Source: Rhizoclosmatium globosum
Lineage: Eukaryota > Chytridiomycota > Chytridiomycetes > Chytridiales > Chytriomycetaceae
NCBI GenBank assembly: GCA_002104985.1
Contig: MCGO01000003.1
Coordinates: forward strand, 496,001 to 560,000
Length of the DNA stretch: 64,000 bases
Direction: 5' to 3'
Positions 1 through 10,632 of this stretch are shown piece after piece; the first letter of the stretch is position 1, and each line of letters opens with the position of its first letter. The translations under genes were made by a program, and so were the position numbers. The notes below the pieces were generated by a model, which saw nothing but the letters and a program-made list of their open reading frames with translations, searched no databases and was not told the DNA's origin.

Positions 1-367
1 GCTTCAGAAGAGGCATTCAGGCGGGATACTGGTTTGGGAAATGGTGGCGTTAGACCCGTTATGTTGTAGAAGTCAAGATTTGGATAGTTCTTCAGTGCGA
101 TTTCGAGCGACGACCTCCCATAGCCATGGAGTCATCGGTTTTCGCTCATTTTGCTTCCATATCATTTATGGTGGAATCATAGGGCTCAGAGATTTGTGTC
201 GAGTGTGTTTGGACTGAGTGTGTGTGGATGCCTCACCTCGGTCAAACTTTTTACCGCCCTTGTTGATGTCTCCAACTTCAAAGATGTCTGTGAATAGAAT
301 GTTCTGAAATGAGGTGCAGAGAAGTTAGCATGTTGGCTGAAGCTGTGACACAACTCACTCCTTGCAT
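1..367 (-). CDS. RPB8: RNA polymerases I/II/III subunit RPABC3 (Rpb8), 5' part
   Basis: This is the first part of a small gene that runs off the left edge on the minus strand. Three exons can be spliced: 367-359 (Met-Gln-Gly), 303-237 and 28-1, separated by GT-AG introns 358-304 and 236-29. The joined product begins MQGNILFTDIFEVGDI and continues into GKKFDRVSRLNASSEA. This matches the conserved Rpb8 N-terminus (ILFxDIFxVxDIxxxGKKFDRVSR). The family is a shared subunit of all three nuclear RNA polymerases and has an OB-fold that contacts the largest subunit. Its coding pieces are so short that no single open frame reveals it; recognition rests on joining the exons. It lies just downstream of RRN3, a Pol I factor, on the same strand. 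The remaining roughly 110 residues are outside the window. Confidence 0.85.
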
Positions 368-509
368 TTTCAATGAAATCAAAAAGAAAAAAGGACTTCT
401 TTTCTTCTTCTCTTCTCCTTTATTACACAATCAATCTATAAGAACCCAATAAAAATACGACAACTTAAACACAAAATAGAGTGGAGGAATATCTCCAAAA
501 CGGTGTCCA
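368..509. promoter_or_regulatory. RPB8 upstream region and RRN3 3' end
   Basis: This 142-bp spacer must hold the RPB8 promoter and the RRN3 3' UTR. It is A/T-rich with a pyrimidine-rich tract at about 393-420. No defined element was recognised. Confidence 0.3.
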
Positions 510-2752
510 TCAATATACACCTCTGGGTGATGAAAAACTCAAAATGTGATTTAAACTTGTGGATAGTGCATCGGAAAAGTCTGATCCGAACGATCCAGCA
601 GCGAGCAACTTGTTCTCACGTTCCTTCTCTGCTTCTTCTTCTTCATCTTTCCATTCAGCATATGAATCTTGAATAAACTTGCGGGTCATTTGAAGATTAC
701 ATGGATCAAACGGAAAGTAGGCCTCCAGAGTTTCCGAAGTGAGAAAGTAGGACTGTTGTTGTTGATTCTGTTGTGGTTGTGTATCTTTGCTTGCCTCGCT
801 CGAGCTTTCCTTGTCTGACTTCTTGTTCATCAGATTATAGCAGTACAAAATGTCAAGTTTGTGTGTAATTCGGGCAAACTCAGTCACAATAGACTTGGCA
901 CAAATCTACGAGTCAAGTTAGAGACATTTTTGTAAAATGGCAAAGATCATACCTGGAGAGGGGAAAACTTGGACATCACGATTCTTTGAAACCCGGTCAT
1001 TTCTACAGGCAATTGGCCATACCCTCCTTGATTTGAAACACTTGAAGCTGAAGCACCAACAATTTCTTGCCACCTGAAGCAAAAGATGTACAAGATTGCT
1101 TGCACCACCGAGTAAAAGACATGGTCCTTTTTCAGGTCAGGGAACGTTTTATGTGTTTCATTTGCCTCAACGTACTGCAGTGCCCATGCAGTCAAAAGAC
1201 GAAGACATTGCAGGAGTGAGCCAGTGTCCAGGAAAGCAGCTCGAGAGATGAAAGAACTCAAGTATGCAATCGCAGACACACGAATAATGGAAGGAGTACT
1301 TGCATCGAAAGACTTGTGGGCCAAGAAAACAAGGAAGGCTTCGCACCACTTGGGACTCAAACTACACGCTTTGAAATACAGGAATTGAGTGTAGCGGCAC
1401 TTGTGTGTTGGTAAAACAGTTCGCTCAAACCCAACAAGAAGCATTGAAAAGAAACTCTCCAACATTTCATGTTCTTGAGCTGCATTGCCAGCTTGGTGCA
1501 GAGAAACAACTTGCTGCATCATGAATTGCAACATGGAATCAAGTTTTCCGGCCATTTCCCGAAAGTCGGTGATGATGAGAGCTGGAGCACCACCATCTTC
1601 GTCATCACTATCTTCTTCGTCCGCCGATTCAGATGTCTCAGATTCAGAATCACTTTCATTATCGCTTTCATAAAGAGCATCCATAGAAAGTTCCATGTCA
1701 TCTTCAACCTCTTTCGCTTTACCAGCACTAGCAAATGTATTTGGTGAAGCCAGCAAATCAGGTGAGTCCAACTCTGCACCATCAAAGTCAAAACAATGTT
1801 GCAACACAGTATCATATTCGTCTTCGTCGAGGTTATCTAGTGAGGTTTGGATTTCGACCTGTTCGGATGAGGAAACCAGAGTGAGTTGGTATTTCAAATA
1901 CAACCGAGTCAGGAAACTCACATCGATTTGGACTAGTTTATCAATAACAAGAAGCCAGACAGAGTTTTGAAGAACGGGCGCATACGAAACAATACGCATA
2001 CAGTTTTTGAGGTACCACATATTGTCTTCCACACTTTCACTCTTGTGTGGAAAGTTGTCGGTGACAATATGTGTTAACAGTGACGGAGCAGAGGGAATCA
2101 AGTGCAGAATTCCGGCCAGAATACTGTGGATATGATCAAACTTGGCTGAAAGGAGGGCTGGTGATTCGTCTTTTACTTGAACTGCGTGGGAAGTACAACG
2201 TTAGCTCATTTCTCTCGTAGATCTCTGTGGTATTCACATACCAGATCTAAATGAAGAAACGAGCATCTTGAGTACTGGCTGGACAAAGGACGCATTTGCA
2301 GAAACCAAGTTCTCGAGCAGATGGCGGTACTCTGCAATGAACTCGGCGTCTTTCGAGCACCAGTCCAGGGCCAGAATTGCATCGACGAGCAGCGACGCCG
2401 ATGCCTGCATCTTTGAAACGAAGCGGGAGAGCGTTGAGATCCAGCGCAGAAGCGAGGCGGGATCGGCCTCCTTCTTTGTCGTCCGCGGCCGAATCAGGCG
2501 GACAATGTGCTCAAAGTGCAGACTGCTTTCGGACTCGGCGGAGCTGAATGCATCGGCCAGCAGCTGCTCGGGACTCGACTCGCTTTTGAATCGTTTGCTT
2601 AGGGTGCCTTCATCGGCATCAGCGCTCACTGCCTCGGCCTCGTCAATCGGCCGTTTGATCGTGTTGCTTTTCACAATAAGAGGTGTGAGAGGGGGCGATG
2701 CAAGCTGTGCTTCATCATCTTCAATGCTGTGTGACACTCGCAACATCCCCAT
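510..2752 (-). CDS. RRN3: RNA polymerase I-specific transcription initiation factor Rrn3 (TIF-IA)
   Basis: Rrn3 binds RNA polymerase I and makes it competent to initiate rRNA transcription at the core factor. Three exons are seen: 2752 to about 2240, about 2188 to 953, and about 905 to 510. Both introns are short GT-AG introns (GTATGT...CGCAG and GTATGA...CGTAG). Family hallmarks include THIVTDNFPHKSES and SYAPVLQNSVWLLVIDKLV, then an acidic serine-rich patch (SDNESDSESETSESADEE). These are followed by the HEAT-repeat core blocks KCRYTQFLYFKAC, FDASTPSIIRVSAIAYLSS and FYSVVQAILYIFCFRW. The acidic patch at this position is typical of Rrn3 and is a known phospho-regulated loop. Start at 2752 (MGMLRVSH) is preferred because the open frame upstream is a low-complexity lysine/phenylalanine tract over a poly-A run. 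Length, about 680 residues, is normal for the family. Confidence 0.9.
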
Positions 2753-2910
2753 TGGTTTCGAGCACTGACACAAGGAAAAAAAAACAAAAAAGTGGACGCA
2801 TGGCCCCTTCCGGAACAAAGTAACTTTCTTTGTTTCATATTCGTTTCATAGTATTTGTAATGTTATATATTGTCGTCTCCTTTTTTCCTTTCTTGTTCCA
2901 AAGATTGACA

Positions 2911-4864
2911 ATGACGCGGGGAATCGGCCACAAGAAGGCCGTGAACACAGACCTTTATCTGGCCATCTTCGATGCTTACAAGGACGTTAATCCATGGAGC
3001 AAACAAATAAGTGTCCCTCACGCGAAGCAAGGGTTACAGACTGATATTGTCATGGGCGATGATGGATTTTACGCTCAGTATGATTCAACCATGAAAACAC
3101 ACTTTCCAAAGCATACTCATGAGGATCAAGAAGAAATTGAAAAAGAGGTTCCTGCTGGGAGGCCGCTGGGACCGCCCTCTGCAAAGACAAAGGTATTCTG
3201 TCTTATTAAATACTTGTTGTTAGTTAAACACCTTCCCAAGGTTAGCGTTGTGTTTGGAGATAGTATGAAACATCAACCTGAAAGATTACGGAGTGTTGCA
3301 ACCGACCATTATGTTTTGTATCCGGGAGAACTTATTAAAGCAAAGAATAACCCCACAAAAGACAAGGAAAAGGAGGAACGAGCGAAGGAACTCAATAATT
3401 GGCAGTCCAAAAAAGAGCTTATGATGAGTGCGGCACATATTGGTACTGCAACAAGGTTCGTTTTCCTGTTTTCTCCTTATCCACTAATAACTTTTCAAGA
3501 GATGATATTCCACTCGACACAAGACACTTTGCAAACTTCACATCAACCAATACGGATACTTATATTGCTCCAAAGCATGTTGATCCGGTGATTCGCTTCG
3601 ATTTGAAACCTCGTGGGCCCACAAGTATTCCAGAAGGGGACAGAGATAAGCAAAACTCGTACGCGACTGAAAGCACAACATCTTTTGTCCGGCACAATAT
3701 TCAACCAAGTGGTAACGAGCGAGACCGTGGTTTTCATACACAGCGCTCAAACAAAGCATTGCTTGGGAAGTCTGGAGAAGCGACAGAGTTTCAGACAACG
3801 AGTCAATCCATTTATCAAAAACCAACCTCAGGTTTTTCGGATTTGAGTATATCAGTTATCAAGGGCCAACAGAGAGGAAGATCGAGTATCGCATTTGGAC
3901 AACACTTTGAAGTTCCAAAATCCAACTTCATCTCACACAACCAAAAGCAACAGTCCGTCACGCAACGCGACTTTAACTCTCAACAAGAAGAGAGAATGCC
4001 TAGATTACACTTGTCTGAGCACCATCTTCCATGGAGCAAGAACTTTGTGGTTGAAACAAACAACCCTGATGGAATCAAGACAGGAATGCCAAGTGCCCTT
4101 CAGCCTGACAATCGTGATGCACAGTACAAGTCTTGCGCCACTCATGATTTTGTATATGTGAAGGACAAGAAGCATAAGCTTGTCACTGGTCCCGAGTACA
4201 CTGGAACTTGTAACAGCGAGACAACATACAGGTCCTCTATCCCGACCGGAGACGAAGCCAAATTCCCATCAAATAAGCTCGCCACAATCACGTCAAACTC
4301 ATATCCTGCATACCAAGGGCTTAAAATGCCAACATTCCCTGTTCTGGGCGAGAAGGTCACAAAAAGCGCTTTTACCTTGGGTGATGGTCTTGGCGTCGTA
4401 GAAGATAATTCTGTGTTTCAACTGCGGCTGCATCGTTCGTGAATCATGGACGCAGAGTGAAGAATGTAGAGAGGTGCAAGAATGGCCAAGGTCTCGATAT
4501 GCTGAAGGCTGTGAACGAGGAATATGGAATGGGCGAAAACAAGACAACCAATAGTGTAATCTACCAATTTCCAACGAATGCAGAGATTACTCACACCCTA
4601 GAGCCAAAGGTGAGCCAGAACCGTGTTCTTTTTCTTATATGCTTAACGTGAGTTTCACAGACTGTTCACTCGAAGCTTTTGTTCCCACTTGAGTCCCACG
4701 TTAAAGCGGAAACAGCATACGGAACTACAACTAATGCATTCCATGGTATGAGACCAGGGATTTTGGAGGTGAAACAACCACAAGGGATCATTGCGAGAGG
4801 ACATAGCTCAATCGTACTTGGCGATAAACGTCATTTTACAACTCGGGGAGATCCAGTATTTTAA
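2911..4864 (+). CDS. Putative axonemal microtubule-associated protein (SAXO/PPP1R32-like)
   Basis: The spliced gene has five or six exons: 2911-3192, 3241-3455, 3500-4414, 4456-4610 and 4661-4864. The intron at 3193-3240 is 48 nt and in frame, so its removal is likely but not certain; the one at 4415-4455 (41 nt) was chosen because it restores frame. The protein is low in hydrophobic residues and carries scattered short aromatic/Gly/Thr motifs such as TTYRSSIPTGDE, YQKPTSGF, SNKALLGKSGE and KAETAYGTTTNAFHGM. That style is typical of extended axoneme-associated or microtubule-inner proteins, and SNKALLGK recalls PPP1R32 (SAXO4). It ends 38 bp from the convergent TMEM138, another cilium gene, which supports a flagellar role. 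The family assignment is tentative; that it is a real multi-exon gene is much surer. Confidence 0.45.
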
Positions 4865-4901
4865 CTTCTTTCATTTAATCTATCATTCAGGAATAAGTAA
4901 A

Positions 4902-5576
4902 TTATACTGCAGCACGCCGCATTTTTTGCCGCAACCATATAGAATCTTTATAATATCTTGGGGGCATAGTTTGATTAATTTTCGGAGTAAAGAGATATTA
5001 TGTTCACTTACTTTGACTGACAGAGCTTCGTGATTGCGAGTTTGAAAGCATAATACTGCGGTATTGCAGCAAGACGATAGAAAATATAGAGTCCTTTGTA
5101 TGTTGGTGTCCATGGATCACATCGGCTGTTCTGACATGGAAGCATATTTACCTGGTTGATGTCAGATAGAATAAAAAACTAGTTCACGCGACGTACAACA
5201 CCAAAGCTCTGGCAGCAAAGAACGCTATGTGATATACGGCGATAGCCACCAAGTGAGCTTCAAAGTCTTTTATCATAATCCGCACCATTCCTGCCCGAAA
5301 CGGATATGTATGTGTGAACCGAATGAACAAAAGTATTGTGTTTGTAGCCAATAATACATATTGCACGAGATAAACTGAAATGAAGTTGACTCGGACGTGT
5401 CTGCAATGGCATAAGCAAGAGAATGAAACGAAGGTGACGAACCTCAGGTCATCCACAAATATTGAGATCGCCAAATCAACGTGTAAAAGAAAGAACTGAA
5501 TCACAGCCATTCGGAGCATAGGTAATGAGTGGTTATTTGACAGCCCAGTGTTGGGGCCATGTTGATTTTTGGACAT
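4902..5576 (-). CDS. TMEM138: TMEM138-like ciliary membrane protein
   Basis: Four exons (5576-5443, 5400-5193, 5151-5012, 4956-4902) join in frame to 178 residues plus stop. The product has about four hydrophobic segments. Family blocks are visible in order: IQFFLLHVDLAISIFVDDL, a long hydrophobic stretch leading to FRAGMVRIMIKDFEAHL, DPWTPTYKGLYIFYRLAA, and the C-terminal YYKDSIWLRQKM. These match the vertebrate TMEM138 blocks FQAGLVNLLFHKF, FVFQRLAA and FYQDSLWLRKEF. TMEM138 is required for cilium assembly and is linked to the transition zone in animals (Joubert syndrome gene). The last exon is only 55 nt and was found through its match to the family C-terminus. The start is shared head-to-head with ZW10, about 20 bp apart. 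The presence of this gene points to a flagellated fungus. Confidence 0.82.
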
Positions 5577-5594
5577 GCTTTTTCCAACCAACAA

Positions 5595-8302
5595 ATGCTG
5601 AGTGGAAGCAGTAGCGTGAGTGACCTCCAAGAGGCCATGTCCAGGCTAGAGGTATACTATGCATACGTTGAATCAATAGTATCTGACAATTTGGTAGGGC
5701 ACGGTCATGTCTTCGATTAGCAGGTACATATACTTTCAATCCGTGAAATAGTCACTGATATTCTGACACTCGCGCCCATTCTACAGCATTTATTTAGACT
5801 ACGGTGGATGCAATTGCTCGAATGCCGACTTTCGTGAGGATGTGCTTCAAGTGACCGAGATGTTGAGCGCTGTGAAGAAGGCACGAAACGCGAAACGCCC
5901 TTGCCCCGCTAACTTCGAAACAACTATCAGGCGGCATCTCGGGGAACAGAAGTATTGCATCCTGAGCAACGAGTGTTCTTTGATTCAAAGCTCAAGCTGC
6001 TTTCCCTGTTTGAAAAGGTAACGCTACCTTGTCCGGATGGTGAAAGCAAGGCTAATGCCTGCTTCAGATTCACAGAGAATTGACGGGATTCGAGCTGATG
6101 ATGGAAACGAAGGAACTCTCTGGTGCTGCGACTGCCATTTCTGATGCTGTACGTCTTTAGAATTTGAATGCCCAGAACTTACATTATCGTAGAAAGCATT
6201 AATGGAAGAACTGGGCGAGCTGCAAAGCTCTCACAAATATCCTGCAGAAATCTATAAAGCTCTGAAAGTTCGTTGTCCATCTCCAATCTATCTCGTAAAA
6301 ACTGATTGAATGAATCTGTTAGTCGCACGTATTAGCCAGAAAGGGACTTCTTAAACACAAATTCGATGAACTGTTTCGAACAGCTTTCTATTTCTCTCGA
6401 GAAAATGATATCTCTGAGCTCAACATAACATTCAAAATCATAAGTAAGGCTTGAACTTACACAACCTTCACTCATGTGCTTTTGCAGCAACATCAAGCTC
6501 CAAATACCATGACAGTCCCGTATTTTTGCTCACGTTGATCAAGTCAGTCAATAGCGCGGGTCTTCTGACAGAATATCTCACCACATTTGTCGAGTCGTTC
6601 GTGAAACTTTTCGTTGAACGCATCATCCAATGCCCGGCTCAAGAGCTTACGATGACAAAGTCTAAGTTGTCGGCGACCATGACACTGGGGACTGGCAAGG
6701 CTGTTTCAACAAATTGTCCCCACCAAGGTGATTTTTTGATTATAGCTGAGCAGATCTCATCGTTGAAACACAGACTTTGAATCCATGTATCAGAAGATTT
6801 TTGATGCAGTCAGGTTTTTGCGAGACTGTTTGCTGGGACCAGCGAAAGCAGAAGAATGGACTCCCGAAAATGAGTGCTTTGTCCACATCGTATCGCCTTT
6901 GATAATCTCGATTCTTTTGCGTGATTCCATGTTCCCATCTATTCCTGATAACCGCGAAGACATGCAAAAGTATGGGCACTATCTCGAAGCAGTGAAGCAG
7001 TTTGACAGAAAAATGAAAGATGAATGTCTCTTCTTTCCAGAGAGTTCTGAGTTGATGGACTTTGTGGCCACGGCAAATATTCAGTATGCAAAGAAGCGGA
7101 AATCTCGTCTTCTTATCAATATTCGAAAAATCATCGAAAGTGAAGACCAAAACACTTATGAAGTTGATGATGCGACTGAAAGAGGTGTTTCTCTCTACGC
7201 TCCTGGTTTGAAGTCTAACCATTATGACATTAGGATCTATTCGATCTTTATTTTCGGCAAAAACAGGGGGGAGTAAAATGCCAGTGGAGGTTTTATCAGG
7301 GAAGGCAGCGATGTCGGAGAAACATGGTTTGGAATCGCCCGACACATCTTTCCGTCTTCCGAAATGCCATGTCAGTGTCCAGGCTCAGACACTGGTGGAA
7401 CAAGCTTATCAAACTCTTGAAGAAGCTGTTGGGATGGATCGTGACAGGTTTGTTTCAGTTTATTTCACCATCTTAGCTGACGTTACTACCAAAGTGCAAC
7501 GGAGCTTTACTATTGTACAAGAGATATCTTTGATTTATATCGGGGAGTTATGCCGATTCTTCATGCCGACGAAATCTTGAATTCTCTATCGCGATCAATC
7601 ATCTTTCATAATGATTGTGAATACTTGCCACCATCTACTCACCATGGGATATCAATATCAAGACAGACTACCAGAGCCTGTCAATAAGTTTGCCACATTT
7701 CTTGATATGGTTCCCTTTTTTAGAAACCTTGGGGAACGTTACTTCCGGAGTCAACTGGTTCGTTCTTACAGAGTTTATTCAAGAACTGATTGTTGTTAAG
7801 AGGAGGCAACGTGATCAGCTCAAGAGCTTTGTGGCTGGAGCCAACGGGCTTTCTAATCTAACGGATGATGTCAAGTTTGAAACCGTTGAGAAATGCATCA
7901 AACAAGCGCTGTCTCATTTGAACACGTTAAGTCGCGTATGGAAGGTAAATCAAGATGCAACGTTCAGCCTTTGTTGTGCTCATTTCTGATCAGCCACTCC
8001 TCGCTATCGAGTTGTACTTGAAGTCAATGGGCCTCCTTGCGGACTCTTTTATTGGTGCCATAATGGATGAAGTCGACAAGATTTCAAGTATGCGCAAGGA
8101 TGAATGCCACCAGCTTCGGTATATTCTGAGGTTGGTTTTAAAAGTGGAAAATTGTTTTGAGAAGAAGGGTCAGACGGGTAAAGATGTTGACAAGGTAACC
8201 TTCACTCTTTTTTACTGTAACTAGTAACACTTGATATAGGTTCCAGTACAGAGGTTCGTGACCAGATGGGAGAGTTTAATAGCAGCAATTGAAAACCTTT
8301 AA
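5595..8302 (+). CDS. ZW10: ZW10 kinetochore / ER-Golgi tethering protein homologue
   Basis: ZW10 belongs to the NRZ/Dsl1 tethering complex and, in animals, to the RZZ kinetochore complex. About ten exons with very short introns are needed. Recognisable blocks are FFDSKLKLLSLFEK, DFESMYQKIFDAVRF, LVEQAYQTLEEAV, LYYCTRDIFDLYRGVMP, IIFHNDCEYL, HHLLTMGYQYQDRLPEP, TFLDMVPFFRNLGE and LAIELYLKSMGLLADSFI, which follow the human ZW10 order over most of the chain. Clear introns include 7185-7233 and about 7735-7768 (34 nt). Between CEYL and HHLLTMG, around 7627, the reading frame changes with no room for an intron. The sequence has either lost two bases there or carries an error. The N-terminal exons (5595-6000) are not resolved: MLSGSSSVSDLQEAMSRLE fits the family start, but the junction after it is uncertain. 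Confidence 0.8.
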
Positions 8303-8853
8303 ACGATTAAATTATTTAACAGCGGATGCATACCGTATTTACTTTTATTCATATCACATTAAGCAGCGTCGTTGATCTTGTGACGTACATGGGAGAACTT
8401 CAGAAGAAGCGAACTTGGCGCTGGTGCAGACAGTGGGACGGAAATTTTCTGACGAGAGGAAAAGAGGTGACTTTTAATTGAGTAGTTGTTTTTTAGAGTG
8501 GTAGAGAAAACTAGCGGAACAAGCGATGGATCGACGAGACTGAAATTACCTATAGCACAATAACAGGCATGCAGTAGACTGGAAAGATTTGGATGGAGAG
8601 ACCGCAAGTAGGGAGCAAAGAAGAAATACGTCAGCATCTACAATTGGTTATGCGATTAATTAACTTTACAAATTCCGGTTTTCTGCTTACAAAGCATTGA
8701 CTCACATCTTGTTTCAACACACCAGATTGAGTCAGTCAATCTGAGTCAAGCCCATGAGGTTCCTGGTTTTCCGCGCTCTTACAAATCCGTGAGACCCGAG
8801 GATGCGCTGATTTTCCTTGTTCCGAAATTTCCGCGAAGAATCCTTTTGGAATC
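8303..8853. other. Intergenic region with possible small minus-strand ORF
   Basis: This 551-bp gap lies between ZW10 and the PP1 subunit. It contains a 92-codon minus-strand frame (8637-8359) ending HVRHKINDAA that I do not recognise; it has possible splice signals and could be the last exon of a small gene. Its 3' flank (8326-8366) is nearly identical to the 3' end of the glutathione peroxidase gene at 12021-12084. The remainder should include the promoter of the plus-strand gene at 8854. Confidence 0.35.
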
Positions 8854-10335
8854 ATGGCGCCCACCACATCCTTCGCCCCACTGACCACGACAACCACTAC
8901 AACGGCAACAGCGCCAACACGCAGGAAACCCGTTCGCGAGTGCAGCGGCTGCTTTTCCAGCACACAAAACGGCGGCTCGTCCACAGCAAATGTTTCAGGT
9001 GACGGACTTTGGGTTGCCGTGTCTCGCGCGTGTCCGGCGCACTGGCCGCGCTCGTCTTCGCAAGCTGCTTCCTCGACTGCGTCAGGGACAGTGCTGGAAG
9101 GAGAAGACCGGGACTTGTGGCGTCATTCCGCAAGACACAACGTGAGTCATATTGAGGTGCTTTGTTTGCGAGAATTTTCTCAATCTCACCAGGGTTTTCA
9201 CCGACAGAAGAACCGCGTCTCCTTTAATGCTGAAGTTGCATGTTTCTTTGATGGTGAAGAGCCTGTGTCTGTTATTGCGAGCGAGCAGGTCTTTGCTCGC
9301 CCTATTCTGCCTTCCCAAGAACCAAAATCTGAAGTTGCATTGTCTTCTTGGTCTATTTTGTCAGCAACAACTCCATCGCCTATTTCACCAATCACTTATC
9401 GTCTGAAATCTGCCCCTATCGCTCTTGAAACTGCATGTATCGTTCGCAACAGCAACGGAGTGGCATCAAACTTTGCCACCCTGCACTTAACATTCCTCAT
9501 CAACAATCTACACTATGAAAAGCAAGTTACTGTTACTTATACCTCGAACGCATGGAAATCAAGTTCAACATCATCTACAGCCAAATACGTTGGTTCACCC
9601 TCACCCGGCTTAGATCGCTTCAGCCTAGAAATTGAATGTGATACTTCTGCTGGAACTCAATACATGAATACTTCTGATCGGCTCGTGAACATCGAATTCG
9701 CAGCAAAGCTTGTGATGGGTGGCAATGAGTCATGGGATAATCGGGATGGAAGGAATCACTTGATCATCATCAAGTCCGCTTCATCAGACCAAGCAACGAC
9801 ACTGACGAGAAAGACTCGAAGTTTTCCTGATCTTGATGCCGACAACTCTTTCAAACGTAAGGAAGAGCTGCTGGCCTTGAAGCGTGGGCAAACCATGTCA
9901 AATGAAGCTAAGAGCATTGACGAAGAGTTTTGGAGGGATTGGGCAATGCGGAAACAGTATGCGAATGGTTCTTCTACTGTGGAATCTGTTACGCCCATCT
10001 CATGCAAACTATCGCCGCCGTTTTCCCCTACATTGTCGACCACAACAGTCTCCTCTCTAACGACGAATCTGTCAACGTCTACATCCAAGCACTCACCAGC
10101 AACTTTTCCTTCAACTGTATTCCCAACAACAATGAACGCTCGACGAAACGTGTACACTCCAACTCTCCTTCTTGTTGCCGAGCCAGTCCGTGTCGCCGTC
10201 GCATCAGCAGCACGTGTCTATTTATCATCCAAATTTGACTCTTGTTTTGACTCGCCGTTATACGCTGAACCTGTTGGAGTGTCGTCCCTTGGACTTACTA
10301 TGGAAATTCCTTTGAGCAGCAGTCCAAGGTACTGA
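8854..10335 (+). CDS. Glycogen-targeting regulatory subunit of protein phosphatase 1 (CBM21 domain)
   Basis: The protein has a PP1-docking RVxF motif (KNRVSF) early in the second exon, followed by a carbohydrate-binding module 21. CBM21 hallmarks are VRNSNGVASNF, NLHYEKQVTVTYTSNAWK, DRFSLEIE and the aromatic sugar-contact segment ESWDNRDGRNH. This is the architecture of yeast Gac1/Pig1 and animal PPP1R3, which bring PP1 to glycogen to activate glycogen synthase. One 51-nt intron (9142-9192, GTGAGT...CACCAG) lies between a Thr-rich N-terminal exon and the CBM exon; it is in frame and stop-free, so retention would add 17 residues. The C-terminal third (from about 10,000) is Ser/Thr-rich and probably disordered. 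The start at 8854 is the first ATG of the open frame; the N-terminal sequence is poorly conserved and less certain than the core. Confidence 0.8.
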   Translation: MAPTTSFAPLTTTTTTTATAPTRRKPVRECSGCFSSTQNGGSSTANVSGDGLWVAVSRACPAHWPRSSSQAASSTASGTVLEGEDRDLWRHSARHNVSHIEVLCLREFSQSHQGFHRQKNRVSFNAEVACFFDGEEPVSVIASEQVFARPILPSQEPKSEVALSSWSILSATTPSPISPITYRLKSAPIALETACIVRNSNGVASNFATLHLTFLINNLHYEKQVTVTYTSNAWKSSSTSSTAKYVGSPSPGLDRFSLEIECDTSAGTQYMNTSDRLVNIEFAAKLVMGGNESWDNRDGRNHLIIIKSASSDQATTLTRKTRSFPDLDADNSFKRKEELLALKRGQTMSNEAKSIDEEFWRDWAMRKQYANGSSTVESVTPISCKLSPPFSPTLSTTTVSSLTTNLSTSTSKHSPATFPSTVFPTTMNARRNVYTPTLLLVAEPVRVAVASAARVYLSSKFDSCFDSPLYAEPVGVSSLGLTMEIPLSSSPRY

Positions 10336-10632
10336 TCGGGGTTCTCATGACCATTTCTTTTCTCGTTGTTGTATTTTAGTTCGGCATTTGATGCCAAAAG
10401 CAATTCCTTTGTACGTACAGTAAATTATCAATAATTCTTTGCTTGGATGTGATTGTCAATGGTGGTTCGTACTTTCGTTAGGTCTGCACCCATCTGGTCC
10501 AATCAAAAAAGCCACCACCGACTCCCAAGCATCGGTCACAAAAATCTTCGCATCTCCATCTCCAACTTTCTTGCCGAAATGATTGAAAAAGTGAAATCCA
10601 ATAGGCGAAATCCTACAATCCCAACCTCGAAA
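10336..10632. promoter_or_regulatory. Spacer upstream of the small GPI-protein pair
   Basis: This 297-bp spacer follows the PP1 subunit. An open frame extends upstream of 10633 but has no convincing ATG and gives no signal peptide, so it is treated as the 5' UTR and promoter of the next gene. No specific element was identified. Confidence 0.3.

Noticed and set aside
8736..8984. Minus-strand frames rich in valine upstream of the PP1 subunit
   Set aside because: Opposite of ACC/ACG-type Thr codons of the plus-strand N-terminus; no family match.
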